Assembly (NCBI GenBank): GCA_003452395.1
Contig: DMOI01000040.1
Coordinates: 33,870 to 97,869, forward strand
Source of the DNA: Clostridiales bacterium
Lineage (GTDB): Bacteria; Bacillota; Clostridia; Lachnospirales; UBA12420
DNA length: 64,000 nucleotides
Reading direction: 5' to 3'
In this document: piece by piece, positions 35,238 through 43,715 of the stretch
How the letters are laid out: the number at the start of each line of letters is the position of its first letter
Position numbering within the stretch: position 1 is the first letter of the stretch
The notes under the pieces: model-generated
Seen by the model: only the letters and a program-made list of their open reading frames with translations
Databases searched by the model: none
What the model was told of the DNA's origin: nothing
Made by a program: the position numbers and the translations under genes

Positions 35238-35555
35238 ATGTCGATAAGTCCGATTGGTAAGATAAGTGAAATATATAAACAAAGTGCTCAAGCAATTAAA
35301 GGAACCTCAGATACTGGGGTTAGTTCTGGTGCATTTAAAGCTATTTTTGATGCAGCAAAAAACGTAATAGGTGACACAACACAACTACAAAGTGCTGCGG
35401 ATGCTACAACAAATGATTTTATTACGGGTAAAATTGATAATATACACCAAGTTCTCATTGCAAATGAAAAAGCAAGTGTTGCCTTGCAATTTACAGTGGA
35501 ACTTAGAAATAAAGCAATAGAAGCTTATAAAGAAATAATGAGATTACAAATGTAA
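35238..35555 (+). CDS. fliE: Flagellar hook-basal body protein FliE
   Basis: Joins the MS ring to the rod. 105 residues; typical C-terminal pattern NIHQVLIANEKASVALQFTVELRNKAIEAYKEIMRLQM. ATG 35238 follows GGGGG by seven bases. Confidence 0.94.
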   Translation: MSISPIGKISEIYKQSAQAIKGTSDTGVSSGAFKAIFDAAKNVIGDTTQLQSAADATTNDFITGKIDNIHQVLIANEKASVALQFTVELRNKAIEAYKEIMRLQM

Positions 35556-35623
35556 TTGAGAATTAAGAATGAAATTGAAAAATGAAAAACATTTTCAACT
35601 TTCAACTTTCAATTTTCAACTGT
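35556..35623. repeat. A-rich/T-rich imperfect palindrome in the fliE-fliF gap
   Basis: The left arm (gaattaagaatgaaattgaa and following aaaatgaaaa) pairs with the right arm of TTTCAAC units (tttcaactttcaactttcaa). Same word family as 42487-42565, 13886-13926 and, more loosely, 63565-63655. Confidence 0.6.
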
Positions 35624-35642
35624 ACTTCTAGGGGGTTAATAT

Positions 35643-37262
35643 ATGGGGGGAACTTTTGAAAGAATGCTTCAACAAATTACTGAAAAATGGAATCAAATTG
35701 ATAGAGGAGAAAAAATAAAGCTAAGTCTAATTGTGATAGTTGCTTTGTCTATATTAGGAATAGCTGTATTTATGGTTACTAAATCTTCATACGTTAGATT
35801 GACAGATGAGCAGGTTTCTTATAAAACCATGGGCGAAATAAAGACAGTTCTTGATTCTGGTAAAATAGCATATATAATTTCAGACGATGGACAAGGAGTA
35901 ATGGTAAATAAAAAGGACTTAGCTAAGGCAAGAATAGCGGTTTCTACTGAAAACATTTTAGGTAGTGAGTATTCTTGGAGTGAATTTTCAAGTGAAAATA
36001 TGATGGGGCTTACAGAAACAGAGAAAAAATATAGATATAAAAAATTAAAGGAAGAGGAATTAGTAGGAGCACTTAAAAAAATTGAAGGTGTAAGTGACGC
36101 TATAGTTAAATTAACTATACCTGAAGATAGCCCATTTGCAACTGATGAAAAAAAGACGGCAAAGGCTGGCGTACAACTCTCTCTTACTAGAACTTTGACT
36201 AAAAAAGAAGTTATGGGAATTGCAAACTTTGTAGCTGCTAGTGTTGAGGATTTAAGTATAAATAATGTAAGTATTTCTGATACAAGTCCTAGTGTATTGT
36301 TTTCGGGCGAAGATATGAGTGAATCAGGTACTGGTAACTTATCTAAGTATGATGAAATTAAAACAGCAAAAGAAAATGAAATTGAAAACAAAGTAAAATC
36401 TTTGCTTTCACGTATGTATACTAATGTTGATGTTACAGCAAACTTGAAAATTAATTTTGATAAATATAAAGAAACTAGTGAAAAGGTTTCATCACCTTTT
36501 GAAGGTGGAAAAAAAGGTATTCCTATAACTGAACAAATACAAACAACTGCAAACGAATCTGGAGCAGGAACAGCCGAACCTGGATATGAAAGTAATTCTG
36601 GAACAACAGATTACTATACTGGAAGTACAGACACTTCAAAATCAACTTCTGAAAACTCTAGTACAACTTATGCTGTAAATAAGACGGTATCAGAGATGGA
36701 AAAGAGCACAGGAGATACAATATTAGATGAATCATCACTATCTGTAGTTGTTTTCAGAGATCACATATATAATCATGCAGAAATAGAAGAACAAGGATTG
36801 CTTAAGGATACAACATGGAATGAATATATAGCACAAATCCAATCTACTACTAAAATATTGACTTTGGATGCAGAGATAGCTGATCTTATAAAAAAAGGAA
36901 CAGGCATTTCAGATATAAAGCTTACAGGATATGAAAACCCAGTATTTATAGAAAAAGAAACTTTTAAATTTCCTATTGAGGAGTATCTACCTGTAATAAT
37001 AACTATTATAATGATTTCAATACTTGCACTTGCTTTAATTAGGAAAACTAAGAACGTTGAAGTACATCACTCAGAACCAGAATTATCTGTTGAGCAAATG
37101 CTTGTATCTACAAGAACAAAAACTAACAGAAATCACGAAGAGGTAGCAGAAATTCATGAACATGATTCTGAAACTAAAAAAAGAATAGAAGATTTTATAG
37201 AACAAAAACCCCAGCTAGTTGCGCAATTACTTAAAAACTGGATAGCTGAAGATTGGGAGTGA
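35643..37262 (+). CDS. fliF: Flagellar MS-ring protein FliF
   Basis: 539 residues: N-terminal transmembrane helix (about 24-44), YscJ/FliF ring-building region (YVRLTDEQVSYKTMGEIKTVLDS), low-complexity serine/threonine segment (about 290-350), second transmembrane helix near 440-460 (YLPVIITIIMISILALALI) and a C-terminal FliG-binding tail. ATG 35643 with AGGGGG upstream, right after the repeat. Confidence 0.95.
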   Translation: MGGTFERMLQQITEKWNQIDRGEKIKLSLIVIVALSILGIAVFMVTKSSYVRLTDEQVSYKTMGEIKTVLDSGKIAYIISDDGQGVMVNKKDLAKARIAVSTENILGSEYSWSEFSSENMMGLTETEKKYRYKKLKEEELVGALKKIEGVSDAIVKLTIPEDSPFATDEKKTAKAGVQLSLTRTLTKKEVMGIANFVAASVEDLSINNVSISDTSPSVLFSGEDMSESGTGNLSKYDEIKTAKENEIENKVKSLLSRMYTNVDVTANLKINFDKYKETSEKVSSPFEGGKKGIPITEQIQTTANESGAGTAEPGYESNSGTTDYYTGSTDTSKSTSENSSTTYAVNKTVSEMEKSTGDTILDESSLSVVVFRDHIYNHAEIEEQGLLKDTTWNEYIAQIQSTTKILTLDAEIADLIKKGTGISDIKLTGYENPVFIEKETFKFPIEEYLPVIITIIMISILALALIRKTKNVEVHHSEPELSVEQMLVSTRTKTNRNHEEVAEIHEHDSETKKRIEDFIEQKPQLVAQLLKNWIAEDWE

Positions 37263-37268
37263 TTATAA

Positions 37269-38282
37269 GTGCCAAGTTTAAAGAATGATTATAGGGGAGT
37301 AGAAAAATCTGCAATGCTACTTATAACTTTAGGACCAGAAAAGGCAGCAGAAATATTTAAATATCTTGCAGATGAGGAAATCGAAGAGCTAACGATGGAG
37401 ATAGCGAATACTACATCAGTAGCACCGCAATTAAAAGATAAGATATTACAGGAATTTTATGAGATATGCGTAGCTCAAGAATATATAACTGAAGGTGGAA
37501 TTCAGTATGCAGAGCAAGTTTTACAAAAAGCTTTAGGTAAGGAAAGAGCACATGATCTTATATCGAAGCTTACTATGTCTCTGCAAGTTAAACCTTTTGA
37601 ATTTGCTAGAAAGGCAGAGGCTAGTCAACTTGTTAACTTTATTCAAGATGAACATCCTCAAACTATAGCGTTAGTTTTATCATATTTAGGTTCGCATCAG
37701 GCTGGTAATATTTTATCTTCATTACCAAAAGACAAACAAGCAGATATCATAAAGAGAATTGCTGTTATGGATAGAACTTCACCTGAGATTATAAGGGAAG
37801 TAGAGAGAGTTCTTGAGACAAAGGTCTCTGCAACAGCATCTCAAGAATTTACTGCAGTAGGAGGAATAGATTCAGTTATTGAAATTTTAAATTCCGTTGA
37901 CAGAGGTACAGAAAAAAACATTTTAGAAACTTTAGAGATTGAAGATGTTGAACTTGCAGAAGAAATAAAAAATAAAATGTTCGTATTCGAAGATATCATT
38001 ACTCTTGATAATAAATCTATTCAAAGAGTGCTTAAAGATGTTGATAACAGTAAACTTGCAATTGCACTTAAAGGGGCAAATGCAGAAGTAAAAGAAATTA
38101 TGCTTTCTAACGTTTCTAAAAGACTTGCTGTTATGATAAATGAGGATATGGAGTTTATGGGACCTGTTAAATTACGTGATGTTGAAGAAGCACAGCAAGA
38201 AATAGTTAATGCCGTTCGTAAACTCGAAGAAGCAGGCGAAATAATTATAGCTCGTGGTGGAGGAGATGAGGTAATTGTCTAG
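37269..38282 (+). CDS. fliG: Flagellar motor switch protein FliG
   Basis: Rotor component that takes torque from the stator. 337 residues with N-terminal FliF-binding domain (KSAMLLITLGPEKAAEIFKYLADEEIEEL), middle EHPQTIALVLSYL and the C-terminal charged torque helix region (NKSIQRVLKDVDNSKLAIALKGA). GTG start with GGGAGTG upstream. Confidence 0.96.
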   Translation: MPSLKNDYRGVEKSAMLLITLGPEKAAEIFKYLADEEIEELTMEIANTTSVAPQLKDKILQEFYEICVAQEYITEGGIQYAEQVLQKALGKERAHDLISKLTMSLQVKPFEFARKAEASQLVNFIQDEHPQTIALVLSYLGSHQAGNILSSLPKDKQADIIKRIAVMDRTSPEIIREVERVLETKVSATASQEFTAVGGIDSVIEILNSVDRGTEKNILETLEIEDVELAEEIKNKMFVFEDIITLDNKSIQRVLKDVDNSKLAIALKGANAEVKEIMLSNVSKRLAVMINEDMEFMGPVKLRDVEEAQQEIVNAVRKLEEAGEIIIARGGGDEVIV

Positions 38283-39015
38283 TATTATTAAAGCATCTTC
38301 TGTAAATTTAAATAATATTGAAGTTTTCGACTATAAAAATCAAGCGAAAAGTGATTCTACTGAATATTATTCTGATGAGATAGACGTTATAGACGTCCAG
38401 ACTATAGAAGATGATGACATATTATATGATAAAGAACTTGATGAAGAAGTAAGAGTAAGGATTCAAGAAATCTTAGATAATGCAAGGCAAGAATCAGAGA
38501 ATATTAAGAAAGATGCAAATGAACTCGGACACAAAGAAGGTTTTGACGAGGGTCTAAAAGATGCAGCAGAGTATAAGAAAAACCTAGTTTTAGAATATGA
38601 ATCAAAACTCAAACTAGAAATACAAAATTTAGAAAAAAACAATATGTTATATTTTAAAAAATTAGAAAATAAAATACTTGAAATGGTAATGAAAATTTCA
38701 AAGAATATAGTATCAGAAGCTTTGCAAATAGACAGCAAGCTAATTATTGACGTTATAAAAGTTGGAATTGCAAAGATTACAGATGTTGAACAACTAAGTA
38801 TTAAGGTGTGCAAAGAAGATTTTGACACAATTATAAAAAATAAAACAGATATTGAGAAATATTTTTCATCTGATATTAAATTAAGTTTTATGATTGATGA
38901 AACGATGAAAAAAGGAGATTGTATAATAGAGACGCCTTATGGCATAATAGATTGCGGAGTATATACAAAATCTAAATCAATTGAAGACAATATTAAAGAG
39001 GTGGCGAATATATAA
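38275..39015 (+). CDS. fliH: Flagellar assembly protein FliH
   Basis: Regulator of the export ATPase FliI, distantly like V-ATPase subunit E. 246 residues: acidic N-terminus, helical coiled coil (about 75-140) with GHKEGFDEGLKDAAEYKK, and a C-terminal domain ending IIDCGVYTKSKSIEDNIKEV. TTG start, overlapping fliG by eight bases. No fliI follows, which is unusual; the next gene is an MscS channel. Confidence 0.85.
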   Translation: MSSIIKASSVNLNNIEVFDYKNQAKSDSTEYYSDEIDVIDVQTIEDDDILYDKELDEEVRVRIQEILDNARQESENIKKDANELGHKEGFDEGLKDAAEYKKNLVLEYESKLKLEIQNLEKNNMLYFKKLENKILEMVMKISKNIVSEALQIDSKLIIDVIKVGIAKITDVEQLSIKVCKEDFDTIIKNKTDIEKYFSSDIKLSFMIDETMKKGDCIIETPYGIIDCGVYTKSKSIEDNIKEVANI

Positions 39016-40056
39016 ATGTTGTATGAATTAAATAGATTCTATGAATTTTATCAGTCCAATATATTATTAAAGATATTACTTATTGTAGTTTTGTTTTTTA
39101 TAATATATGCAGTAAAGTCTTATATATCTGATGCATTAATACACATACTTAAAAAAATATTTTTAAGAAATAATGTAGACAGTTTTAATAATTCTGCTGT
39201 TAATATGTTGCGACCCCCTTTGAGGCTTCTTATAACTACACTGCTTATGTATATAGTAATTATAAACGTTTTATATATTGACACCTCAGTTATTGTATTT
39301 TTAAATAAAGTTTTACAGTCAATTATCACTATATCAATATTTTGGGCATTATATAGGCTTGATTCATTTTTTATACATCTACTATATAAAGGATACATAA
39401 AAATTTCGGAAGATGAGAATGATTTACTAGTACCTTTTTTAAAAAATATATACAAAGTACTAATAGCTTTATTTGGTATTATAATGTCTGTAGAACAGTG
39501 GTATGATATTGGAGTAATAATTGCAGGACTTGGTATTGGAGGTATTGCATTTGCTCTGGCAGGAAAAGATGCAGCATCAAATCTATTTGGAAGTATAATG
39601 ATTATATTAGAAAAAACATTTAAAATAGGTGATTATATTCAAACAAAGCACGGCGAGGGTGTAGTTGAGGATATAGGTTTTAGAAGCACAAAACTAAGAA
39701 CCTCCGAAAATAATCTTCTCATAATCCCAAACTCAATGATGGGATCAGAAGAAATAGTAAATATTTCTAGAAAAAGTAATACTAAAACAAAGTTTATTAT
39801 TGAATTAGCATCAAAAATATTATATAATACTATTGAAAAAGTAATTAGCGAGTTAAAACAAATACTTATAACTAATGAGTCTATTGAAAAAGATACTATA
39901 ATTGTTACGTTAATAGAAGCAAGTCAATTAAATTCGAAGGTTCTAGTTTCATATTATATAAATTCAACAGTTAGTAACGAAGTAATTGCTGTACAAGAAA
40001 ATGTAAATATTCAAATAAAAAAAATGCTAGAAAAGATAGAAAATACTAATTTATAA
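39016..40056 (+). CDS. MscS-family mechanosensitive ion channel
   Basis: 346 residues with N-terminal transmembrane helices (about 16-38, 70-90, 95-112, 140-180). The pore-lining, glycine/alanine-rich helix is VIIAGLGIGGIAFALAGKDAASNLFGSI, followed by the beta domain (FKIGDYIQTKHGEGVVEDIGFRSTKLRT). Opens on membrane tension to release solutes. It starts directly after the fliH stop, so it appears to be the last gene of the flagellar operon. Confidence 0.9.
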   Translation: MLYELNRFYEFYQSNILLKILLIVVLFFIIYAVKSYISDALIHILKKIFLRNNVDSFNNSAVNMLRPPLRLLITTLLMYIVIINVLYIDTSVIVFLNKVLQSIITISIFWALYRLDSFFIHLLYKGYIKISEDENDLLVPFLKNIYKVLIALFGIIMSVEQWYDIGVIIAGLGIGGIAFALAGKDAASNLFGSIMIILEKTFKIGDYIQTKHGEGVVEDIGFRSTKLRTSENNLLIIPNSMMGSEEIVNISRKSNTKTKFIIELASKILYNTIEKVISELKQILITNESIEKDTIIVTLIEASQLNSKVLVSYYINSTVSNEVIAVQENVNIQIKKMLEKIENTNL

Positions 40057-40119
40057 TAAGAGGCTTACTAAATTAAGACATTATTTGTTTACTGTTAATT
40101 AATTTTAGGTGGTGATTTG

Positions 40120-40869
40120 TTGAATAATATTATAAAAATGAAAAAACATAAAAAAGGTTCTAAAAACTTTTTTTATGTTTTAGGTATTACATTAATATCT
40201 ATTATGATGATTTTAGGTATTATGTTCTCACCCCTTTTTGAAGTGAGTGATATAGTAGTGACGGGTAATAAACTATATACAACCGACGAAATAGTAAAAA
40301 TGCTAAACTTAAGTGAAGGAAATAACATTTTTTATTTACTTACTAAAGATATAAAATTACAACTAAAAAAATATAAAAAAATAGAAGATGTAAAGATTGA
40401 TTTTATATTCCCCAATAAAATAATATTGAATGTTATAGAAAATCCTCCCATCGGTTACATATGTCAAGGTAACAATTACATTTATATAGATAAACAGGGT
40501 GTTGTAATTGATATTTCTGATAAGTCACCGAGAAATATACCAATAATAACAGGATTAGATATAAATGAATTTGAACTAGGTAAAAATATAGATATTGAGG
40601 ATAAAGTAATATTTGAGAATTTAAGTACTCTAATCAGCGTTCTTAAAAAACATGGGTTAACTAAGAATAAGATTGTTTTAGATATTTCAAATAAATTTGA
40701 TGTACATATATATATAAATAACATAGATGTAAAGTTTCAAACTCTAGATGCAATAGATGAAAAGGTAACTAAACTAGCAGAAGTTTTGAACCATATCCCA
40801 GAGAAAAACAGAGGAACCCTTGATTTATCAACGTACAAAGATAAAATAGTTTTTTCCCCAATGGAGTGA
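40120..40869 (+). CDS. ftsQ: Cell division protein FtsQ/DivIB
   Basis: Bitopic divisome protein: basic cytoplasmic tail, one transmembrane helix (about 18-38), then a POTRA domain (FEVSDIVVTGNKLYTTDEIVKML) and the FtsQ beta domain (LTKNKIVLDISNKFDVHIYIN). TTG at 40120 chosen because it sits seven bases from AGGTGG; another TTG lies at 40117. Stands before ftsZ, with no ftsA between. Confidence 0.88.
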   Translation: MNNIIKMKKHKKGSKNFFYVLGITLISIMMILGIMFSPLFEVSDIVVTGNKLYTTDEIVKMLNLSEGNNIFYLLTKDIKLQLKKYKKIEDVKIDFIFPNKIILNVIENPPIGYICQGNNYIYIDKQGVVIDISDKSPRNIPIITGLDINEFELGKNIDIEDKVIFENLSTLISVLKKHGLTKNKIVLDISNKFDVHIYINNIDVKFQTLDAIDEKVTKLAEVLNHIPEKNRGTLDLSTYKDKIVFSPME

Positions 40870-40914
40870 AATGTAAAATTGTTATAAAAATTTAAAAAAA
40901 ATGTAACATTTTAC

Positions 40915-40943
40915 TTGCAAATTTCCAGAAATAGTAGTATTAT
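40915..40943 (+). promoter_or_regulatory. Sigma-A-type promoter of ftsZ
   Basis: TTGCAA, 17 bases, TATTAT, about 55 bases before the ftsZ start. An imperfect inverted repeat (gtaaaattgtta / gtaacattttac) sits just upstream at about 40872-40914. Confidence 0.6.
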
Positions 40944-40997
40944 TAGATAAGCATTATATCATAGAATAAATTGGTTTTATATAAAGGAGGATTTCAC

Positions 40998-42116
40998 GTG
41001 CTTGAGTTAGATACAACAAATAATATTAACCTTGCTAAAATTAAAGTAGTAGGTGTAGGTGGCGGTGGTAATAATGCCGTGGATAGGATGATTGAAGAGG
41101 GCGTTACAGGAGTAGAGTTCATAGCTATTAATACAGATGGACAAGCTTTAGAGAGGTCAGCAGCAGGAATAAAGATTAAAATCGGAGAAAAACTTACCAG
41201 AGGACTTGGTGCAGGTGCTAATCCTAGCATTGGTAAAAAGTCTGCTGAAGAAAGCTATGATGAAATAGCCAAAGCTATCGACGGTGCTGATATGGTTTTC
41301 GTAACCGCAGGTATGGGAGGCGGAACTGGTTCAGGTGCTGCTCCTATTATAGCAGGTATAGCAAAAGAAAAAAACATCCTTACAGTTGGCGTTGTTACAA
41401 AGCCATTTAAATTTGAAGGTAAAAAGAGAATGGAAAATGCAGATGAAGGTATAAGAGAACTTATGAAAAACGTTGATACTCTTATAACTATTTCAAATGA
41501 CAAGTTATTATCAATAGTTGATAGAGGTACATCAATGCTTACGGCTTTTAAAAAGGCTGATGAAGTATTAAGACAAGGAGTTAAAGGTATATCTGACCTT
41601 ATAACACATCCAGGTATCATAAATCTAGACTTTGCAGATGTTAGAACAATAATGTCTGGAAAAGGTGTAGCTCATATGGGTATAGGTGTGGCTTCTGGTG
41701 AAAACAAAATGGAAAAAGCAGCTAAAATGGCTATACATAGTCCATTACTTGATACAACAATAGATGGAGCAAAAGGTGTTCTTATAAATATTACTGGTGG
41801 CATTGATATGGGATTGTTAGAAGCTCATGAAGCAGCTGACTTAATAAAAGAATCACTAGATCCAAATGCTGAGATAATTTTTGGTGCTGCTATAAACGAA
41901 GCATTAAAAGATGAAGTTATAATCACTGTTATTGCTACAGGATTTGATAATTCTATATCTAGCCTATTTGAAAAAGATGGATTTAAAAACATAAGAAAAG
42001 AACTTGGGACATCTCAAACTGTACAAGATGATGATGATACAAATACTACAGAGAATTTTACTAGCTTAGAAGAAGGTACGATAGATATACCATTATTTTT
42101 ACAAAGAAGAAAATAA
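40998..42116 (+). CDS. ftsZ: Cell division protein FtsZ
   Basis: Tubulin-like GTPase that forms the division ring. 372 residues; GGGGNNAVDRM near the N-terminus, GTP signature GGGTGSGAAP, T7 synergy loop NLDFADVRTIM and a C-terminal tail IDIPLFLQRRK for partner binding. GTG start eight bases after AAAGGAGG; the frame stays open to 40971. Confidence 0.97.
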   Translation: MLELDTTNNINLAKIKVVGVGGGGNNAVDRMIEEGVTGVEFIAINTDGQALERSAAGIKIKIGEKLTRGLGAGANPSIGKKSAEESYDEIAKAIDGADMVFVTAGMGGGTGSGAAPIIAGIAKEKNILTVGVVTKPFKFEGKKRMENADEGIRELMKNVDTLITISNDKLLSIVDRGTSMLTAFKKADEVLRQGVKGISDLITHPGIINLDFADVRTIMSGKGVAHMGIGVASGENKMEKAAKMAIHSPLLDTTIDGAKGVLINITGGIDMGLLEAHEAADLIKESLDPNAEIIFGAAINEALKDEVIITVIATGFDNSISSLFEKDGFKNIRKELGTSQTVQDDDDTNTTENFTSLEEGTIDIPLFLQRRK

Positions 42117-42126
42117 CATGATATAA

Positions 42127-42152
42127 AATCAGCCTAATTAGGCTGATTCTTG
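42127..42152 (+). terminator. Terminator after ftsZ
   Basis: Perfect palindrome aatcagcctaattaggctga followed by T-rich sequence. Confidence 0.75.
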
Positions 42153-42192
42153 TTTAAAGTATTATTTACTAGTTATAAGGAGATTTCTATGT

Positions 42193-42303
42193 ATGAAAAA
42201 AATATTGGTTGTATTTACTGGTGGTACGATAGAAAGCTCTACAAATAATGAGTTAATAATTAATAAAAATTTGCTTGACAAATATAAAATTATCATGTTA
42301 TAA
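42193..42303 (+). pseudogene. N-terminal remnant of an L-asparaginase gene
   Basis: AAGGAG lies about eight bases before an ATG that gives MKKILVVFTGGTIESSTNNE and ends after 36 codons (KYKIIML). The start, with the catalytic-threonine motif FTGGTI, matches the N-terminus of type I asparaginases (about 330 residues). The rest is missing. Its last codons contain the -10 box of the pheS promoter, so the fragment is fused to that regulatory region. Confidence 0.65.
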
Positions 42304-42304
42304 T
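42275..42304 (+). promoter_or_regulatory. Sigma-A promoter of the pheS operon
   Basis: TTGACA, 18 bases, TATAAT. Lies inside the 3' end of the asparaginase remnant; transcription should start near 42311. Confidence 0.75.
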
Positions 42305-42310
42305 TTAACA

Positions 42311-42640
42311 AATTTAATAATAGTTATGACGATGCAAAGTAGATACTATTATCTTTTTAAGAGATGAAATGCCAGAGGCTGGAAGCATTTCTAGAGACAA
42401 TGTAGTAAACGAAATTTCACATCTGAACTGTTTCTTTGAAAAAATGTAGGAGAAACCGCAAGCACACGTTAAGTGTAGTTGAGCACTGAAAATGGAAAAT
42501 GAAAACCGTAAGACTAAAAGAGACATCTTTTTAACTTTCAACTTTCAACTTTCAACTTTCAATTTAATAAAGGTGGTACCACGGGTAAAAAACTCGTCCT
42601 TGTTTGTTGTATTTATACGACTGACAAAGACGAGTTTTTT
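42311..42640 (+). promoter_or_regulatory. T-box leader, probably tRNA-Phe specific
   Basis: Contains the T-box sequence AGGTGGTACCACGG (about 42571-42584), which binds the free acceptor end of uncharged tRNA. A terminator follows (aaaaaactcgtc 42587-42598 with gacgagtttttt 42629-42640). Upstream, AAGTAG and GAACTG-type stem I features are visible; a TTC at about 42432-42434 after GAACTG is the likely phenylalanine specifier. Uncharged tRNA-Phe should stabilise the antiterminator and turn on pheS and the genes after it. A TTTCAAC-type palindrome lies between stem I and the T-box. Confidence 0.9.
42487..42565. repeat. Palindromic 7-mer repeat inside the T-box leader
   Basis: The left arm gaaaatggaaaatgaaaa pairs with four tandem AACTTTC units and AATTT at about 42533-42565. 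It resembles the element at 35556-35623. It would form an extra stem between stem I and the antiterminator. Confidence 0.6.
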
Positions 42641-42675
42641 TATAATAATACTAATTTAAAAAGGAGATAAAGATT

Positions 42676-43701
42676 ATGAAAGTATTACTTGAAAGTATTA
42701 AATTAAAAACATTAGAAGAGCTACAAAATGTAACAGACCTAAAAACACTAGAAGAGATCAAAGTAGGTGTACTAGGTAAAAAAGGAGAGCTTACAGAAAT
42801 TCTTCGTGGGATGAAAGATCTGTCTACAGAAGAAAGACCTATAGTGGGGCAGATTGCAAATGAGGTAAGGGAAGTTTTAGAACAAAAGATGAATGATATT
42901 AAAAATGAACTTGAAACGAATGAATTAAACAAGGCACTACAAAATGAAAAAATTGATGTAACGGTGCCAGGTAAAAAACATTTGCTTGGTACAGCCCATC
43001 CATTATCAATAGTTACAGATGAGATATCAAAAATATTTATGGGAATGGGATATAAAGTAGCAGAGGGACCTGATATTGAACTTGATTACTATAATTTTGA
43101 GGCATTAAATATACCAGAAAATCACCCTGCAAAAGACGAGCAGGATACATTCTACATTACAAAAAACATAGTACTTAGAACTCAGACTTCACCTGTTCAA
43201 ATTAGATCCATGGAGGTTGATAAACCACCTATAAAAATGATAGCACCAGGAAGAGTTTTCCGTTCAGATCAGGTAGATGCCACACATTCACCAGTGTTTC
43301 ATCAAATAGAGGGTCTAGTGGTTGACAAGGGCATAACAATGGGTGACTTAAAAGGGGTGCTCAACACATTCGTAAAAGAATTATTTGGGGAAGACACTAT
43401 AACAAAATTTAGACCTCATCACTTTCAATTTACAGAGCCAAGCGCAGAAGTAGATGTTTCATGCTTTAAATGTAAAGGCGAAGATTCTAGCTGTAAAGTT
43501 TGTAAGGGTGAAGGCTGGATAGAAATACTAGGATGTGGTATGGTGCATCCACAAGTACTAAAGAACTGCGGGATAGACCCAGAAGTATATAGTGGATTTG
43601 CATTTGGAATGGGAGTCGAAAGGGTAGCTATGCTAAAGTATGGAATAGAAGATTTGAGATTGTTTTATGAAAATGATGTTAGATTTTTGAGACAGTTTTA
43701 G
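42676..43701 (+). CDS. pheS: Phenylalanine-tRNA ligase alpha subunit
   Basis: Catalytic subunit of the alpha2-beta2 enzyme. 341 residues: N-terminal coiled coil (about 1-85), then class II core with motif 2 (APGRVFRSDQVDATHSPVFHQIEGL) and motif 3 (GFAFGMGVERVAML). A CFKCKGEDSSCKVC cysteine cluster is inserted before GWIEILGCGMVHP, as in some Firmicutes. RBS AAGGAG. First gene after the T-box. Confidence 0.97.
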   Translation: MKVLLESIKLKTLEELQNVTDLKTLEEIKVGVLGKKGELTEILRGMKDLSTEERPIVGQIANEVREVLEQKMNDIKNELETNELNKALQNEKIDVTVPGKKHLLGTAHPLSIVTDEISKIFMGMGYKVAEGPDIELDYYNFEALNIPENHPAKDEQDTFYITKNIVLRTQTSPVQIRSMEVDKPPIKMIAPGRVFRSDQVDATHSPVFHQIEGLVVDKGITMGDLKGVLNTFVKELFGEDTITKFRPHHFQFTEPSAEVDVSCFKCKGEDSSCKVCKGEGWIEILGCGMVHPQVLKNCGIDPEVYSGFAFGMGVERVAMLKYGIEDLRLFYENDVRFLRQF

Positions 43702-43715
43702 AAAGAGGTGATACA

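Noticed and set aside
35819..36391. Long minus-strand frame inside fliF
   Set aside because: Serine/leucine-rich antisense shadow of fliF.
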